Source: Mycoplasma sp.
GTDB lineage: Bacteria; Bacillota_I; Bacilli_A; Mycoplasmatales; Metamycoplasmataceae
Reading direction: 5' to 3'
NCBI GenBank assembly: GCA_024244685.1
Contig: JAAEOJ010000139.1
Span: 124,001 to 188,000, forward strand
DNA: 64,000 nt
The notes under the pieces are model-generated. The model did no database searches. It was not told where the DNA came from and saw nothing but the letters and a program-made list of their open reading frames with translations. Position 1 is the first letter of the stretch. Each line of letters starts with the position of its first letter. Made by a program: the position numbers and the translations under genes. This document shows positions 33,450-43,950 of the stretch, one piece after another.

Positions 33450-33593
33450 TATAATAGCAGTTAATTATTTTTAGGTTATATTATGGTAACAAAAGAGGAT
33501 TATTAGTAAGCTTGCTAAACGCCGAAAATATTTATATCAAAATTACTAAATTAGAAATTAACCCTTTTAATGCAAAAAAGGAGAAAAATAAAA
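33450..33593 (+). promoter_or_regulatory. rpsD promoter and leader of about 130 bases
   Basis: TATAAT at 33450-33455 predicts a leader of about 130 bases before rpsD, ending in AAAAAAGGAG. This is far longer than the near-zero leaders of most genes here. In Firmicutes, S4 represses its own gene through a structured leader; I cannot show the S4 pseudoknot by eye, so autoregulation is a suggestion from context. Confidence 0.4.
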
Positions 33594-34202
33594 ATGGCAA
33601 GATATACAGGACCATCATTTAAAAAATCAAGAAGATATGGTTTTTCAATTTTAGAAAATAATAAAGAATTTACTAAAGGAAAGCAAAGACAAACAGCTCC
33701 AGGACAACACGGTTCTAATAGAAGAAGTAGATTATCAGATTATGGATTGCACTTACATGAAAAACAAAAAGTAAGATTCATGTATGGTATTAATGAAAGA
33801 CAATTTAGAAATACTTTTCAAAAATCATCTAAATTAAAAGGTGTTGCAGGTATTAATTTCTTACAAATGTTAGAAACAAGATTAGATAATATTATATTTA
33901 GAATAGGATTGGCAACAACAAGACGTCAAGCGAGACAATTTGTAAATCATGGTCATTTTACTTTAAATGATAAAAAAGCTGATATTCCTTCTATTCAAGT
34001 TTCTATAGGAGATAAAATTACTTTAAAAGAAAAATCAAGAAAAAACAAACAAATTGTTGATGCAATTAAAAAGCAAAATGTAGCTTCATGAATAACATAT
34101 GATAAAGCATCATGAACAGCTACTTTAGATAGATTACCAGAAAGAAAAGAATTAAATAAAGAAATAAATGAAGCTCTTATTGTTGAGTATTATTCAAAAT
34201 AA
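33594..34202 (+). CDS. rpsD: 30S ribosomal protein S4
   Basis: The 202-residue S4 nucleates 30S assembly on 16S rRNA. The N-terminal [10 protein letters not shown] and the [11 protein letters not shown] segment place it in the type that lacks the zinc-binding Cys cluster. The S4 RNA-binding domain is clear ([34 protein letters not shown]). Two TGA Trp codons occur near the end (VASWITYDKASW). Monocistronic with strong GGAG 8 bases before the ATG, as expected for a highly translated gene. Confidence 0.96.
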
Positions 34203-34229
34203 AAAAATACATTTTAAAATGTATTTTTT
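34202..34229. terminator. Terminator of rpsD lying inside the 3' end of tyrS
   Basis: Perfect 14-bp palindrome AAAAAATACATTTT / AAAATGTATTTTTT. The tyrS stop codon (34214-34216) is in the middle of this hairpin, so the convergent genes share it. Confidence 0.8.
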
Positions 34230-35449
34230 CTTTTCACTAAAAATCAATTTTTTTTACCTCTTCTAATTAATACATATTCATTTTTAAATGCTATTGGTAA
34301 TTCTTGTTCTGGTATATCTATTGTTATCCCATTTATATTGATAGATTTATTTTTTATAAACTCTCTAACTTCTCTATTAGAATTACATATTGATGATTCA
34401 ATTAATAATTCTATAATATTTTCTGAATTAGAATATATTGTAGGAATAGCTCCTTCTAATTGTTGAACATCATTTTTATTTAAAGAATTTATTTCTTGTG
34501 TTTTAAAAAGAGTGTTAGATAATTTAACTGCTATTTCAAAATCTTTTTCAGAATGTATTTGAGTAATTATTTCTTTAGATAATCTTGTTTGACCTATTCT
34601 TTTGAATGGTTCTTTTTCATGTAATTCTATAATTTCTTTGATTTTTTCATAACTCAAAAATGTAACTCAAGAAAACATTTTTTTGATATCTTGATCAGGT
34701 ATATTTAAAATATATTGATGAAGTTTATAAGGTGAACACATCTCTTTATCAAGTCATAAAGCTCCTCCACTAGTGGATTTACCAAATTTTTGTCCATTAG
34801 AATCAACCAATAAATTAGTAATAATACCAACAGCAGAATTATCATCGCCTATTGTTTTTCTTATTATTTCTATTCCTGATGTAATATTACCTCATTGGTC
34901 TGAACCACCGCATTGAATTTTTACGTTTTTATTTAAATATAACTCCTTAAAATCTCAACCTTGTATTAATTGATATGAAAACTCTGTAAAAGAAAGACCT
35001 GAATCCAATCTAGATTTAACAACATCTTTATTAATCATATAACTTACATTTAATAGTTTTCCAGCATCTCTTAAAAATTCTATAATATTCATATTTTTAT
35101 AAAATTCATAATTATCAAAAACTTCAAGCCCAAAAAATTCTAATTGTTTTTTTATTAAATTTTTATTTATGTTTAATTCTTCTTGGGTTTGGAGATTTCT
35201 TTCGCTGCTTCTTCCAGAAGGATCACCAATCATACCTGTTGCGCCACCAAGGACAGCTAAAGGTTCATAACCAGCTTTTTTGAATCTAAGTAACATTACA
35301 ATTTGAATATAATTACCAAGATGAAGAGATTTAGCGGTAGGATCAAAACCAATGTAAATTCTATCTCCTTTATTAATCTTTTTTAATTTTTCAATATTAG
35401 TAATGCCTTTTATTATACCTTTATCTTTTAATTCATTAATTAATTTCAT
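34214..35449 (-). CDS. tyrS: Tyrosine--tRNA ligase
   Basis: Class I synthetase that charges tRNA-Tyr. The 411-residue protein has YIGFDPTAKSLHLGNY (HIGH equivalent HLGN), the Tyr pocket LGGATGMIGDPSGRSSER, SYQLIQGWDF, QCGGSDQWGNI, the KMSKS-equivalent KFGKST, and a C-terminal S4-like domain (SICNSNREVREFIKNKSININGI). I start at ATG 35449 (MKLINELKDKG): a TATAAT ends 6 bases upstream, while the in-frame ATG at 35500 lies inside a terminator. The C-terminus extends through a TGA to a stop inside the rpsD terminator. Confidence 0.95.
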
Positions 35450-35465
35450 ATGTATATTATAAATT

Positions 35466-35491
35466 AAAAAAGTGGTCACAACCACTTTTTT
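35466..35491. terminator. Terminator between the YtxH-like gene and tyrS
   Basis: Stem AAAAAAGTGGT / ACCACTTTTTT with a 4-base loop, just upstream of the tyrS promoter. It ends the ytpR-DUF948-YtxH transcript. Confidence 0.8.
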
Positions 35492-35506
35492 GTTAATCAT
35501 TAATAA

Positions 35507-35875
35507 CTATTTTTTGGTATTTTCAAGAGATTTCATAGGTTCGGAAATAACTTCAGACTTTAATTTCCTTATCTTTCTAGCAGTTTCTCTTATAGTGTTA
35601 TCTGTAACGGAAGCTATTTTTTTTGAATCTAGCTTAGCAATAGATTGTTTTAATTTATCCACCTTTTTTTCTATATTAGCTCTTATTTCATCTGTTTTAA
35701 TTCCTTTTGAATCTAAAATAACTTGATCTAATTTAATTACCATATCTTTTAGAACTGGAGTAATATTATTAAGTGATTTTTTAAGCTTTTTTCTACTTTC
35801 TTCGCCTTCTTCTGATTGAAGATAAACACCGGCAGCGGTACCTCCAATTAAAAATATTAAAGTTGATAATTTCAT
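35507..35875 (-). CDS. YtxH-like small membrane protein
   Basis: A 122-residue protein with an N-terminal hydrophobic segment (LSTLIFLIGGTAAGVYL, about 3-20) followed by a charged helical body rich in Lys, typical of YtxH-like proteins (GGTAAGVYLQSEEGEESRKKLKK). Its function is unknown; in Firmicutes such proteins appear beside DUF948 proteins, as here. The ATG shares one base with the DUF948-like stop (TAATG), so translation is coupled. Confidence 0.65.
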   Translation of the reverse strand: MKLSTLIFLIGGTAAGVYLQSEEGEESRKKLKKSLNNITPVLKDMVIKLDQVILDSKGIKTDEIRANIEKKVDKLKQSIAKLDSKKIASVTDNTIRETARKIRKLKSEVISEPMKSLENTKK

Positions 35876-36309
35876 TATTTACCTACCTTTGGTTTTATTT
35901 TATCTTTTGTTTTTCTTTCTTTTTGTGTTTTCTTTTTTTGTTTAGAAGAAACTATTCTTGAATCAGCTGCTTTTTTAACTTTCTCAGCTTCTATAATTGC
36001 CAACTGTCTAATTCTTTCTCCTAAATCATAAAATAAGTCTTTATTTCTTGCAAACAATTTAATTCCTGCTTTGACATTTTTATGAGCAACAACCTCAAAT
36101 GAATCTAAATAATTAGACACTTTAGCTATTGTTTCTACTGTTGTATTTAATGTTTCTGATTTATAAGTTAAATCTTCAATTAAATAATCAAATTTTTTAT
36201 AAGCAATTGACATACGTCTAAAGGCGGTTATTGAATATAAAGTTGCTAATATAATTAAAACTACAGCTAATATAGATAAAATTATTAAGCTTTGTATTGT
36301 ATTATTCAT
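35875..36309 (-). CDS. DUF948-like membrane protein
   Basis: A 144-residue protein with one N-terminal membrane helix (about 7-28) and an amphipathic helix (about 35-75; YLIEDLTYKSETLNTTVETIAKVSNYLDSFE) like DUF948 proteins. A strongly basic tail (KQKKKTQKERKTKDKIKPK) ends the protein. The function is unknown. It is preceded by GGAGG, follows ytpR by 34 bases and overlaps the YtxH-like gene by one base. Confidence 0.6.
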   Translation of the reverse strand: MNNTIQSLIILSILAVVLIILATLYSITAFRRMSIAYKKFDYLIEDLTYKSETLNTTVETIAKVSNYLDSFEVVAHKNVKAGIKLFARNKDLFYDLGERIRQLAIIEAEKVKKAADSRIVSSKQKKKTQKERKTKDKIKPKVGK

Positions 36310-36343
36310 TATAAATATAAACCTCCAATATTATTATTATACT

Positions 36344-36913
36344 CTATAGAGTAAATTTTTGTCCTTCCTTAACACCAATTGGTAAATAAGCGCCATCTTT
36401 TTTTCCTATACCAAGAGTTTCTTCGCCGCAAATCATACCTTGTGATTCAATACCCATAATTTTTGTTGGTTTTATTCTTATTCCTGATGGTAATAGAGCC
36501 CCTATTTTAGCTACTACAATAAATTTTCCTTCTAATGAATTTGTTGTATTTGTAACTATTTGTAATTTTTCGTCAGCTTCTACATTTAAAATAAATAATT
36601 TATCTGATTTGGGGTGCTTAATCCTTTTGATTATTTTACCTATATATAATTTATTTTCTAAGTCATAATTTGATAAATCAACGCCTAAATTTTTTTGTAT
36701 TAAATTTTTAATTTCTTCAGTGATGGTATTAGCGCCTTCATTTAATTTTAAAAAATTAGAAGCATTTTTTATGTTTATTCCAATTATTTCATTTTTTGAT
36801 TTTATTAAGGTATAAGTATCTTTTTTTTCAATTTTTATATTTTCATTAGATTCTTTTAAGCATAAAATTGCTTGATCTTGTAGAGTATTTTTGTTTCAGT
36901 ATATTAAAGCCAT
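36344..36913 (-). CDS. ytpR: YtpR-family tRNA-binding (EMAP/OB-fold) protein
   Basis: A 189-residue protein whose C-terminal half (about 90-189) is the EMAP-type OB fold also found in PheT and MetG: YIGKIIKRIKHPKSDKLFILNVE, IVTNTTNSLEGKFIVVAKIGALLPSG, then GIESQGMICGEETLG. The N-terminal part resembles the YtpR DUF4479 region. Relatives bind tRNA; the cellular task is unsettled. A TATAAT at 36920-36925 ends 6 bases before the ATG and no ribosome binding site is present. Divergent from degV. Confidence 0.8.
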
Positions 36914-36919
36914 ACATTT

Positions 36920-36941
36920 ATTATATTAGATAATGTATAAT
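36920..36941. promoter_or_regulatory. Divergent leaderless -10 boxes of ytpR and degV
   Basis: Minus-strand TATAAT at 36920-36925 (6 bases to the ytpR ATG) and plus-strand TATAAT at 36936-36941 (6 bases to the degV ATG) lie back to back in a 34-bp gap. The layout matches the rsmD/def gap. Confidence 0.65.
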
Positions 36942-36947
36942 ATAAAC

Positions 36948-37757
36948 ATGAAATTAGGAATTATTATAGATTCATCATCAGGAATTACTAAAAAAGAAGC
37001 AAATGATAAGGGTTGAGGCTTCTTGCCTTTGCATATTAATGTTGATGGAAAAGATTATGCTGAAGGTGTTGATTTAAATGCAAAAAATTTAGAAAGTATT
37101 TTAAATTTAAATTCCAATGTTAGAACATCAGCATCTACTCCTGCAGATATTCAAAAAGAATTCGAATTATTTTCTGAAAAATATGATGAAGTTATTGTAG
37201 TTCCTTTATCTACTGAATTATCTTCACAAAATAATAATTTAAAAGCTTTTGCAAAAGAATTTAAAAATATTAGTGTAATTACTTCGAAATCTCTTTCTTT
37301 AGCTAATAAAATTATTTGTGAAAAAATAGAAGAATTAAATAAAAAAGGTTTAAATATAAAAGAAATTTTAAATATTGCAGAAAAAATTTCAAGTGATTTT
37401 TATGGTGTTTCTGCTCCATTAACTCTTGATTGGTTAGTTAAAGGAGGAAGAATTAATTCTTCTATAGCTAGTATGGCGAATATGTTAAAAATAATTCCAT
37501 TAATAAAAATACAAGATGGTAAATTAGATAAGTTTGGAAAAGGTAGAACATTTAAAAAATCAATTTTAAAAGCATTAAAAGAAGTAAATAAAAAAAATAA
37601 TAATAATATGATGATTCTTCATTCTAACAATGATAATATTGAAGAAATAGCTAAAGAAATCGAAGTTTCTTTAGGAAAAAAAGTTATAATTGGTTTATTT
37701 CCAGTTTCAATTACTTTGCATATAGGTATTGGTGCTGTTGCAATAGCTTCTTGCTAA
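36948..37757 (+). CDS. DegV family fatty-acid-binding protein
   Basis: A 269-residue DegV protein; Gram-positive relatives bind fatty acids as the FakB partner of fatty acid kinase. Visible family marks are the N-terminal LGIIIDSSSGI strand, the segment VRTSASTPADIQKEFE, VVPLSTELSSQNNNLKAFA, LDWLVKGGRINSS and the end LHIGIGAVAIA. The ATG at 36948 gives the full N-terminus; one TGA (GWGFLPLHI) lies early in the frame. No Shine-Dalgarno is present. For a mycoplasma that imports lipids, a role in fatty acid uptake is likely but inferred. Confidence 0.88.
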
Positions 37758-37833
37758 TTTTTTTTAGTTTTTTTATAGTCTTATAATTATAAATAAAGAG
37801 TATAATTATATTTATAAATAAAAGGAGAAATTT

Positions 37834-39183
37834 ATGAAAAATAAAAAAATATTATTAGGTACAATGGCATCAATGATAGCAGTTGCAACTCCAATTGCTG
37901 CAGTTGTGTCTTGTGGTAAAAAAACAGAAAAAACAGAAATAAAATCTATTGAAGGGACAATAAGTAATTTGTTTGAGCAAATTTTAACTCAACTAGGAAA
38001 TCAAGCTTCTGCTTTTAAACCAATTATTAAAAAATTATCTATTAAGAAAAATGGTGAAACAGGATTTGTAACTCTTGGAAAAAAAATGCAGGAATTATTA
38101 TTTAATGAGAAAAATATTGTTTTAAGTGGTGAAAATGATAAAAAAAGTTTTAATGAAATATTTAAAAACTTAAAAACATTATTTAATAATGATACAATAA
38201 TTCAAACAAGTGCAAAAGAATTAGAAGCATGAGAAGCAGCGACAAGTAAAGCATTCGGTAGTGTTGTTACTGCTGAACAAATGGAAAAAGATTTAGAAAA
38301 CTTTAAAATGCCTTTTGATGGTCCGGCAAAAAGCCCGTTTAAAGGTGTTAAAAAAGGTCAAGATTTAAAACCTACAGCAAAAAAACTGAATAAAAATATA
38401 GAAGAAGTTGTTAAAATGATTAAGCAATTTACTCACTTCAAAACAAAAGCAGAAACTATTAAAAAAGTAACAAATGAAAGTTATTTCAATATCGCTACTT
38501 ATATAATGAATATTAATCCCAAAGAATCAATTTCAAACATTGTAGGAAAAATATTCACATTAATTCCTCAAGTTTTATTATCATCGCAAGTTGAAACTGA
38601 AGAATTAACAAAAGCAATTCTTGAATTAGATGGAAAAAATTTATCTTTATCTTTAAATATATTTAATCAAAAGTTTTCGTTAAAAGATATTAATATAAAC
38701 CTTGATTCACAAATAAAAACTATAGTTACAGCAGCAGCAAGTGTAAAATTAGATGGGCTTTTTAAAACAGCTTGAGTGTATGTTAAACCAGAACTTGAAA
38801 AAGTTTTTAACCCTGATGTTAAGACATTAAAAGATGTTATAGTTGATGGTAAACCTTTATTTGTTTCTATTAAAAAATATACTACAACTTCTAAACCTAT
38901 TACAACAATTGAAACACAAGAAGACCTAGGAACATTATTGGGTAAATATATGGATGTTCTTGGTAAGCCTGAAATAGTAAAAACTATATCAGATGTATTT
39001 GAACTATTAGTATCAATGGGTGATAAAGATCAAAAAATAAGCAATACTAGTTTAACAAACAAAACTTCAATCGATAAAGTAATTGATGGTATAAGCAAAG
39101 AATTTAATATATACCCTCATGATAAATCTATTATTAAAAAAGTATTTTCTATTTTAGGTTCTTTAGCTGGATTTTATAAATAA
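37834..39183 (+). CDS. Lipoprotein of unknown function, first of a tandem pair
   Basis: A 449-residue lipoprotein with signal peptide and lipobox AAVVSC, lipidated Cys27, followed by GKK. The mature part is Lys-rich and helical with no family that I recognise. AAAGGAG precedes the ATG and a TATAAT lies about 35 bases upstream, so this gene has a normal leader, unlike degV. TGA codons near residues 133 and 314 are Trp. The signal peptide is nearly the same as that of the next gene (LG..., TPIA-VVSCGK), which points to duplication. Confidence 0.85.
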
Positions 39184-39186
39184 TTA

Positions 39187-39253
39187 TTAAACACTATATG
39201 TGTTTTTTATTTTTATAAAAATAACAAAAATAAAATTTTTGTTATTTTTTAAT
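39187..39253 (+). terminator. Two tandem terminators between the lipoprotein genes
   Basis: A short hairpin AACAC / GTGTT followed by T6 (about 39187-39212) and a longer AAAATAACAAAAAT / ATTTTTGTTATTTT hairpin with T tail (about 39217-39253). The second lipoprotein is therefore likely transcribed separately; an AAGGAG precedes its ATG. Confidence 0.65.
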
Positions 39254-39310
39254 TACAAAAAGAAATTTTTAATCAATAATAATTATAATTGATATATAAG
39301 GAGAGTAAAT

Positions 39311-40717
39311 ATGAATAAAAATAAAATGATGCTAGGGGCATTAACTGCAATTATAGGTGTAGCAACACCGATTGCTACAGTTGTGTCTTGTGGTAAAAAT
39401 AAAAAAGAAGAAAAAATAATTAATTTAGATATTAATATAGATAAAGCTTTTGCTAATGTTAAAGAAAAAATTAAAAGTAATACTAAAGCTAATGGAGAAT
39501 TAAAAAATAAAAATGATAAAGGTTATATTAATCCTATGGAAGCTTTTGGAGAAGAAATTATATCTCAGTTATTTAAATCTTTAGGTAAAACATCTAATGT
39601 TGCTAAAGTAATAAATGATAAATTAAATCAAAAAAATGAAAAAAGTGAAACTTTTTTAAGCCTTATAGGTAAGGAAATTTCTGGAATTTTTGCAGGGAAA
39701 ATAATTCCTCATGTATTAGATTCAAAAAATGAAGATAATAGAACTATTGCCGAATTTATTAAAAAGGATTTTATACCTGCTATTTCGGATTTTCAAACAA
39801 AAGTAAATGAGTTTAAAAAAAGATCAAAAGAAGCAATTAATAACATAGAAAAAGATTTACAAACAAAAAAACAAGAAAAAACAGACTTAGAAAAAACACT
39901 TTCAAAAACAACAAAAGATGAAGAAAAATCTAAAATAAATAAAAAAATAGATGATTTAAAAAATGAAATTAAAAAATTAGAAGATAACATGAAAAAAGTG
40001 AAAGACGTTGGAGGATTTATAGTTTATATTGGCAGTAATATTGCAAAAATAGAACATTCTTTTGAATTTTCAACAATAAAATTAATTCAAAATCTTTTAG
40101 ATTCGTTTGGTAATTCTAATATTTCGAAATTAATTGATAAAGCTAAAATAAAACCCAAAGAAATAATTGATTTAGTTTCAAACTTAAATAATTCAAAAAT
40201 TAAAGTTAATATAAGTTATAAAGGTAAAACTAATTCATTAACATCAAGTAAATTATCAATAAATAAAACATATTTAACAATGGCCAAGGGAATGTTAAAG
40301 ACTATTCCAACAGTAGAAGCATTTACTAATATGTTAATTAATCTTGGAAAGGGTATGTTAGATAAAAAAGGGGATAAAGAAGCAGGTGTTTTATCAGTCT
40401 TATTTTTAAACAAACCTTTATGAAAAAAGAATGTTAAAAAAACAAGTTATATAGATCAAAATGATATAGAAAATATAACAAATAAATTAATTCCTTGAAT
40501 AAAATCTACCGGATTAAATACTATTAAAAGTTTAGCTGAATCATTAGTTCGTATTCTTGAAAATAAACCTTTCTCAAAATCAGAAGGTAAACCAGAATTT
40601 CTTAAAAAAGATAATTTAAAAGAGCTAAGAGAGCAATTTAAATTGTTAGGAGCGGATAATGCTCTTTCTGTTATAGATATGATTGAAGAATTAGTTTCTT
40701 TATATATTCCTAAATAA
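39311..40717 (+). CDS. Lipoprotein of unknown function, second of a tandem pair
   Basis: A 468-residue lipoprotein with lipobox ATVVSC and Cys27 followed by GKN. A strong coiled coil lies at about 165-235 (KDLQTKKQEKTDLEKTL and following heptads). It is Lys/Asn-rich and I recognise no domain. Similarity to the preceding lipoprotein is clear in the signal peptide and weak afterwards. TGA Trp codons follow KPL and LIP near the C-terminus; reading through them gives one intact frame to the TAA at 40715. AAGGAG precedes the ATG. Confidence 0.85.
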
Positions 40718-40720
40718 TTA

Positions 40721-40745
40721 AAAAATGTGATTAAATCACATTTTA
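40721..40745. terminator. Bidirectional terminator between convergent lipoprotein genes
   Basis: Stem AAAATGTGATT / AATCACATTTT with a single-base loop by strict pairing and a T-rich flank. It overlaps the stop codon of the minus-strand lipoprotein. Confidence 0.65.
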
Positions 40746-42149
40746 TTTTTTTGGATTTTGTTTATCCCATATATCATTTCATACTTTAGAAGCCTCATTA
40801 AGAATTAATAATATTTTTATTAGTTTATTTTGTTCTTTGCTTCCTTCAGAACCAGACATTCCAGTAGAAAGTCAACTTAAACCCATTTTTTTATATGTTA
40901 TTTGATCTTTTGTAGGTTTTTTAGGATCCAATAATTCTAAAATCTCTTTAAATTTTGAAAAATCAAACCCAGATTCTTGAAAAGATTTTATAAATTGCGA
41001 ATTATATTTTTTTAATGTATCATCAGAAATCATTGGAATTTCAAGTCATTTTTCATTATATTTTTTTCCTTCTAAAGATAACTTGTCAGCAAAAAACAAA
41101 GCATTATCAAGCATTAATTGTATTTGTGGTATTGTTGGTACCATTAAAGAACCGGCTACTTGAAGAATACTAGGGCCATTTAAAATATCTGTTATTCAAT
41201 TTCTAACTATTTTAATTAGTTTCATTAAGTTATCTTGTTGTTGTTGGCTTGGGTTTGCTGTTTTTTTGAAAGGCAAGAAGTTGTTGATTGTAATAACTTT
41301 ATAACTCATTTTTTTAGCATTTACAATTTCTATCTTTTCATATGGAGGATTACCAACGGATTTAAAATTACCTTCGTCAAAAGACATTACCATAACTTTT
41401 AAAACTTTCTCTTTAAAATCTATAAAAGGATATGACACTACATTTGGTTTATTAGCTGTTTCTCATCATTTATTAAGTTGTTTCTCATCTTCTATTCTAT
41501 TAGCTAATAAACCTAATCAATTATCCTCAGCAGCAAAATCATTTTCATTATGAGATATAACTGGTCATATCAATCTAAGTGCCGATCCATTAAAATAAAC
41601 TGTTTCACCATTATGTTTTGCACTTTGAGTACCTTTTGTAAAATCATAACTTGGCTTTAATTTACTTAAAAATTTACTTTTTCTATTCTTTAATTCTTTT
41701 AGTTGAACCGTCATTCCAGTCCCAAAATTTTTATTATAAATAGCTATAAATTGACTATCAGGGTTTTTCTTTTTTTCTTCATTTAAATATGAATTTATTT
41801 CTGTATTTAATTGTAGTAAAGCAGAATCAAGTTGATCCCTATTTTTTAAATTATTATAGCTCTTTTTAAATATTTTTTCTTTACCAGTAAATGGTTCCTT
41901 TTCTTCTATTTTTACGCCGTCTTCATAGTGTTGAAAAAATGATTCAGGAAGAAAAGGTATATCTAATGGAGTTCCTTTTTTAGCATTTTGAATAAATGGC
42001 GAAATATCAATAGAATTATAATATTTATCTAATTTATTTAGTTTTATATTAATTTTTCTCCCTTTGATTGAAGTACAAGAAACAGCAATACTAGTAAATA
42101 TTGCTAACGGTAAAATAGAACCTAATTTTAAAATACTTTTCTTTTTCAT
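40743..42149 (-). CDS. Lipoprotein paired with ABC permease, copy 1
   Basis: A 468-residue lipoprotein with basic N-terminus, hydrophobic core and lipobox SIAVSC (Cys25). It resembles the lipoprotein at 43951-45582 in the central segment: a YPFIDFK/YPYLNMQ strand, then FDEGNFKSVGNPPYEKIEI versus FKLDPIGNPSITY, then the KVITINNFLPFKK / KVIKIKNFLPTTN motif. The pairing with a permease upstream (16 bases) suggests the surface component of an ABC system. AAAGGAGAAAA precedes the chosen ATG at 42149; an in-frame ATG upstream lies in the permease end. Substrate unknown. Confidence 0.82.
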
Positions 42150-42165
42150 TTTTCTCCTTTTTTTA

Positions 42166-43485
42166 CTATCTTGCAGATCAAGCAAACTTCTTCATTGATC
42201 ATCAAATCAATATTAATGAAGATATAACTGGAATACATAAATTTAAAACTCTTTCTGCTAATGTATATAAAACAACATTTTGTTTCATAAATAATTCTAA
42301 GAAACTAAAATCTCCTTTTTGAATAAAATGTTCTCAAATATAAATAAATCTATTTGGATCATTAGATTCTCCTTTAAAGAAAGTTTTCATAAAACTTTTT
42401 ATTGCATCTACTTCTGGAATCTTACGAACACCAAACGCTCCCATTCAATTAAATATATTATTATCAGATCCTACCAAAGCATTATCTTTTAAAAATATTG
42501 TTTTAAATAAAGTAGAATCTCCTGATTGGAATCAAATTCCTTTAGCTTTTCCTCATAAATCTTGATTTTCATAAAAGAATCTTTTCATATCATAAACATT
42601 TATAGCAAACGATCCATCTTTAGGTTTAAGTATATATTCATTTGTTAATCCTATTCTACTTAATGTTATGTCGCTTGTTTGTCAAAATGAAGAACCATCT
42701 TGAGTAATTATTAATCCAACTTGTTTTGTAGGATCAAATAATTTAATGTGATTTTTAGAAGTAACTTCACCTATAATATTGAAAATTAATTTTTTATTTT
42801 CTAAACTTAGCATTGTCATTAAACTTCCAATTTGTGATGATGGAGTGCTTGCTACAATTATATTTCCTGTTGTATATCTAAATGGTATTAATCTAGATAT
42901 TCATTGCATTGATTTTGATTGAGCTATAATATCAACAGTTATAACCATTCCTGATAAAAACATTGAAGGTATAATAATTATTAATGCAATAGTAAGAGCT
43001 TGTTGAGGTGTTTTTGATAGTGTTGCTATTAAGATTCCTACAGCCAAAGCTAAAAATATATGAAGTAAATTAGCACAAATAAAAGAAAACATGCCAAATA
43101 AGCTAAAAATACCTGAATATAAGCCATTTGAAATAAACACTTTATTATAAAAAATAATTGAACCAGTAAAAATTAATAAAACTATAGCTATAAAATTAAT
43201 AAATATATAATAAAGAATTGTTGCTGAAGTAAATTTTCTTGAATCAATTGGAGAAGAACCTATATATTTAAATAAAGTTGAATTTTTCATTTCCATTAAA
43301 CCTAAAGGCATAGATTGAACAGCAATAAATAGTGTTGTAATACCAATAATACCCGGTAAAACATATTCAATTCTCATAACATTACCTAATATACCTAACA
43401 ATAAAGTTGGAAAAATAAAGGCTAATATAGGCCCATAAGCTGTTTTTCAAAAATAAGCATTTAATAATTTTAATGTAGCGCTCAT
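42166..43485 (-). CDS. ABC-2-type transporter permease, copy 1
   Basis: A 439-residue integral membrane protein. The first 200 residues hold about six helices and ABC-2 features (MRIEYVLPGIIGITTLFIAVQSMPLG, EMKNSTLFKYIGSSP, SGMVITVDIIAQSKSMQWISRLIPFRYTTGN). A soluble insert of about 200 residues and a final helix follow. The helix order and IPFRYTTGNI motif match ABC-2 export permeases. No ATPase gene adjoins it; the nearest is at 46889-47776, before copy 2. AAAGG lies upstream of the ATG. Transported substrate unknown. Confidence 0.82.
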
Positions 43486-43602
43486 ATTTTACCTTTCTAA
43501 TTTATTATTATGAAGTCTTATTAATAATATATAAATTATATAGTATATTTATTTTTTTATGTAATTAGTCTAATATTATTACTAAAAAATTGGATTAAAA
43601 AA

Positions 43603-43678
43603 TGGCAGGGGTGACAGGACTTGAACCCACAACATGCCGGGTTGAAGCCGGCTGTTCTACCAATTGAACTACACCCCT
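43603..43678 (-). tRNA. trnW: tRNA-Trp (anticodon UCA), decodes UGA
   Basis: A complete 76-base cloverleaf. The acceptor stem AGGGGTG/CACCCCT, D arm GTTC...GAAC, anticodon stem GCCGG/CCGGC, loop CTTCAAC and TTCAAGT T-loop are all present, with discriminator G and encoded CCA. Bases 34-36 are TCA, so this tRNA reads UGA (and UGG by wobble) as Trp, the direct basis for the recoded TGA codons here. The T stem contains three G-U pairs, a little weak. It lies between acpP and an ABC permease gene, all on the minus strand. Confidence 0.95.
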
Positions 43679-43714
43679 ACGTGTAATACTAAATAATTAT
43701 ATAAAAAAAGTGAA

Positions 43715-43948
43715 CTATTTAGCCACCTTTTCCATTTCTTTTATAACATCACCTACTGTTTTTGTTTTTAATGTTGTAATTACATCATCAGGAAGTTCTG
43801 CTCCTAACTTTTCTTCGGCATTCATAACTAATTCCATAAGATCTAAAGAGTCTATATTTAAGTCTGAAATTTTAGTGTCTTCTGTAATTTTATTAGAGTT
43901 ACTTTTATTTTTTAAATTTGAAATTATTTCTTTTTTAATATCCATCAT
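43715..43948 (-). CDS. acpP: Acyl carrier protein
   Basis: A 77-residue acidic carrier protein. The 4'-phosphopantetheine site is Ser34 in NIDSLDLME, followed by the typical EEKLGAELPDD and TVGDVIKEMEK helices. In mycoplasmas lacking fatty acid synthesis, ACP is thought to serve acyl transfer in lipid assembly or lipoylation. The start is one of two adjacent ATGs (43948 or 43945). It begins 2 bases after the stop of the ABC lipoprotein gene, using AAAGG inside that gene, an unusual partner for acpP. Confidence 0.92.
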   Translation of the reverse strand: MMDIKKEIISNLKNKSNSNKITEDTKISDLNIDSLDLMELVMNAEEKLGAELPDDVITTLKTKTVGDVIKEMEKVAK

Positions 43949-43950
43949 AA

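Noticed and set aside
35450..35500. Upstream ATG start for tyrS
   Set aside because: It overlaps a strong terminator hairpin and lies upstream of the -10 box at 35456-35461; the ATG at 35449 gives the normal TyrRS N-terminus.
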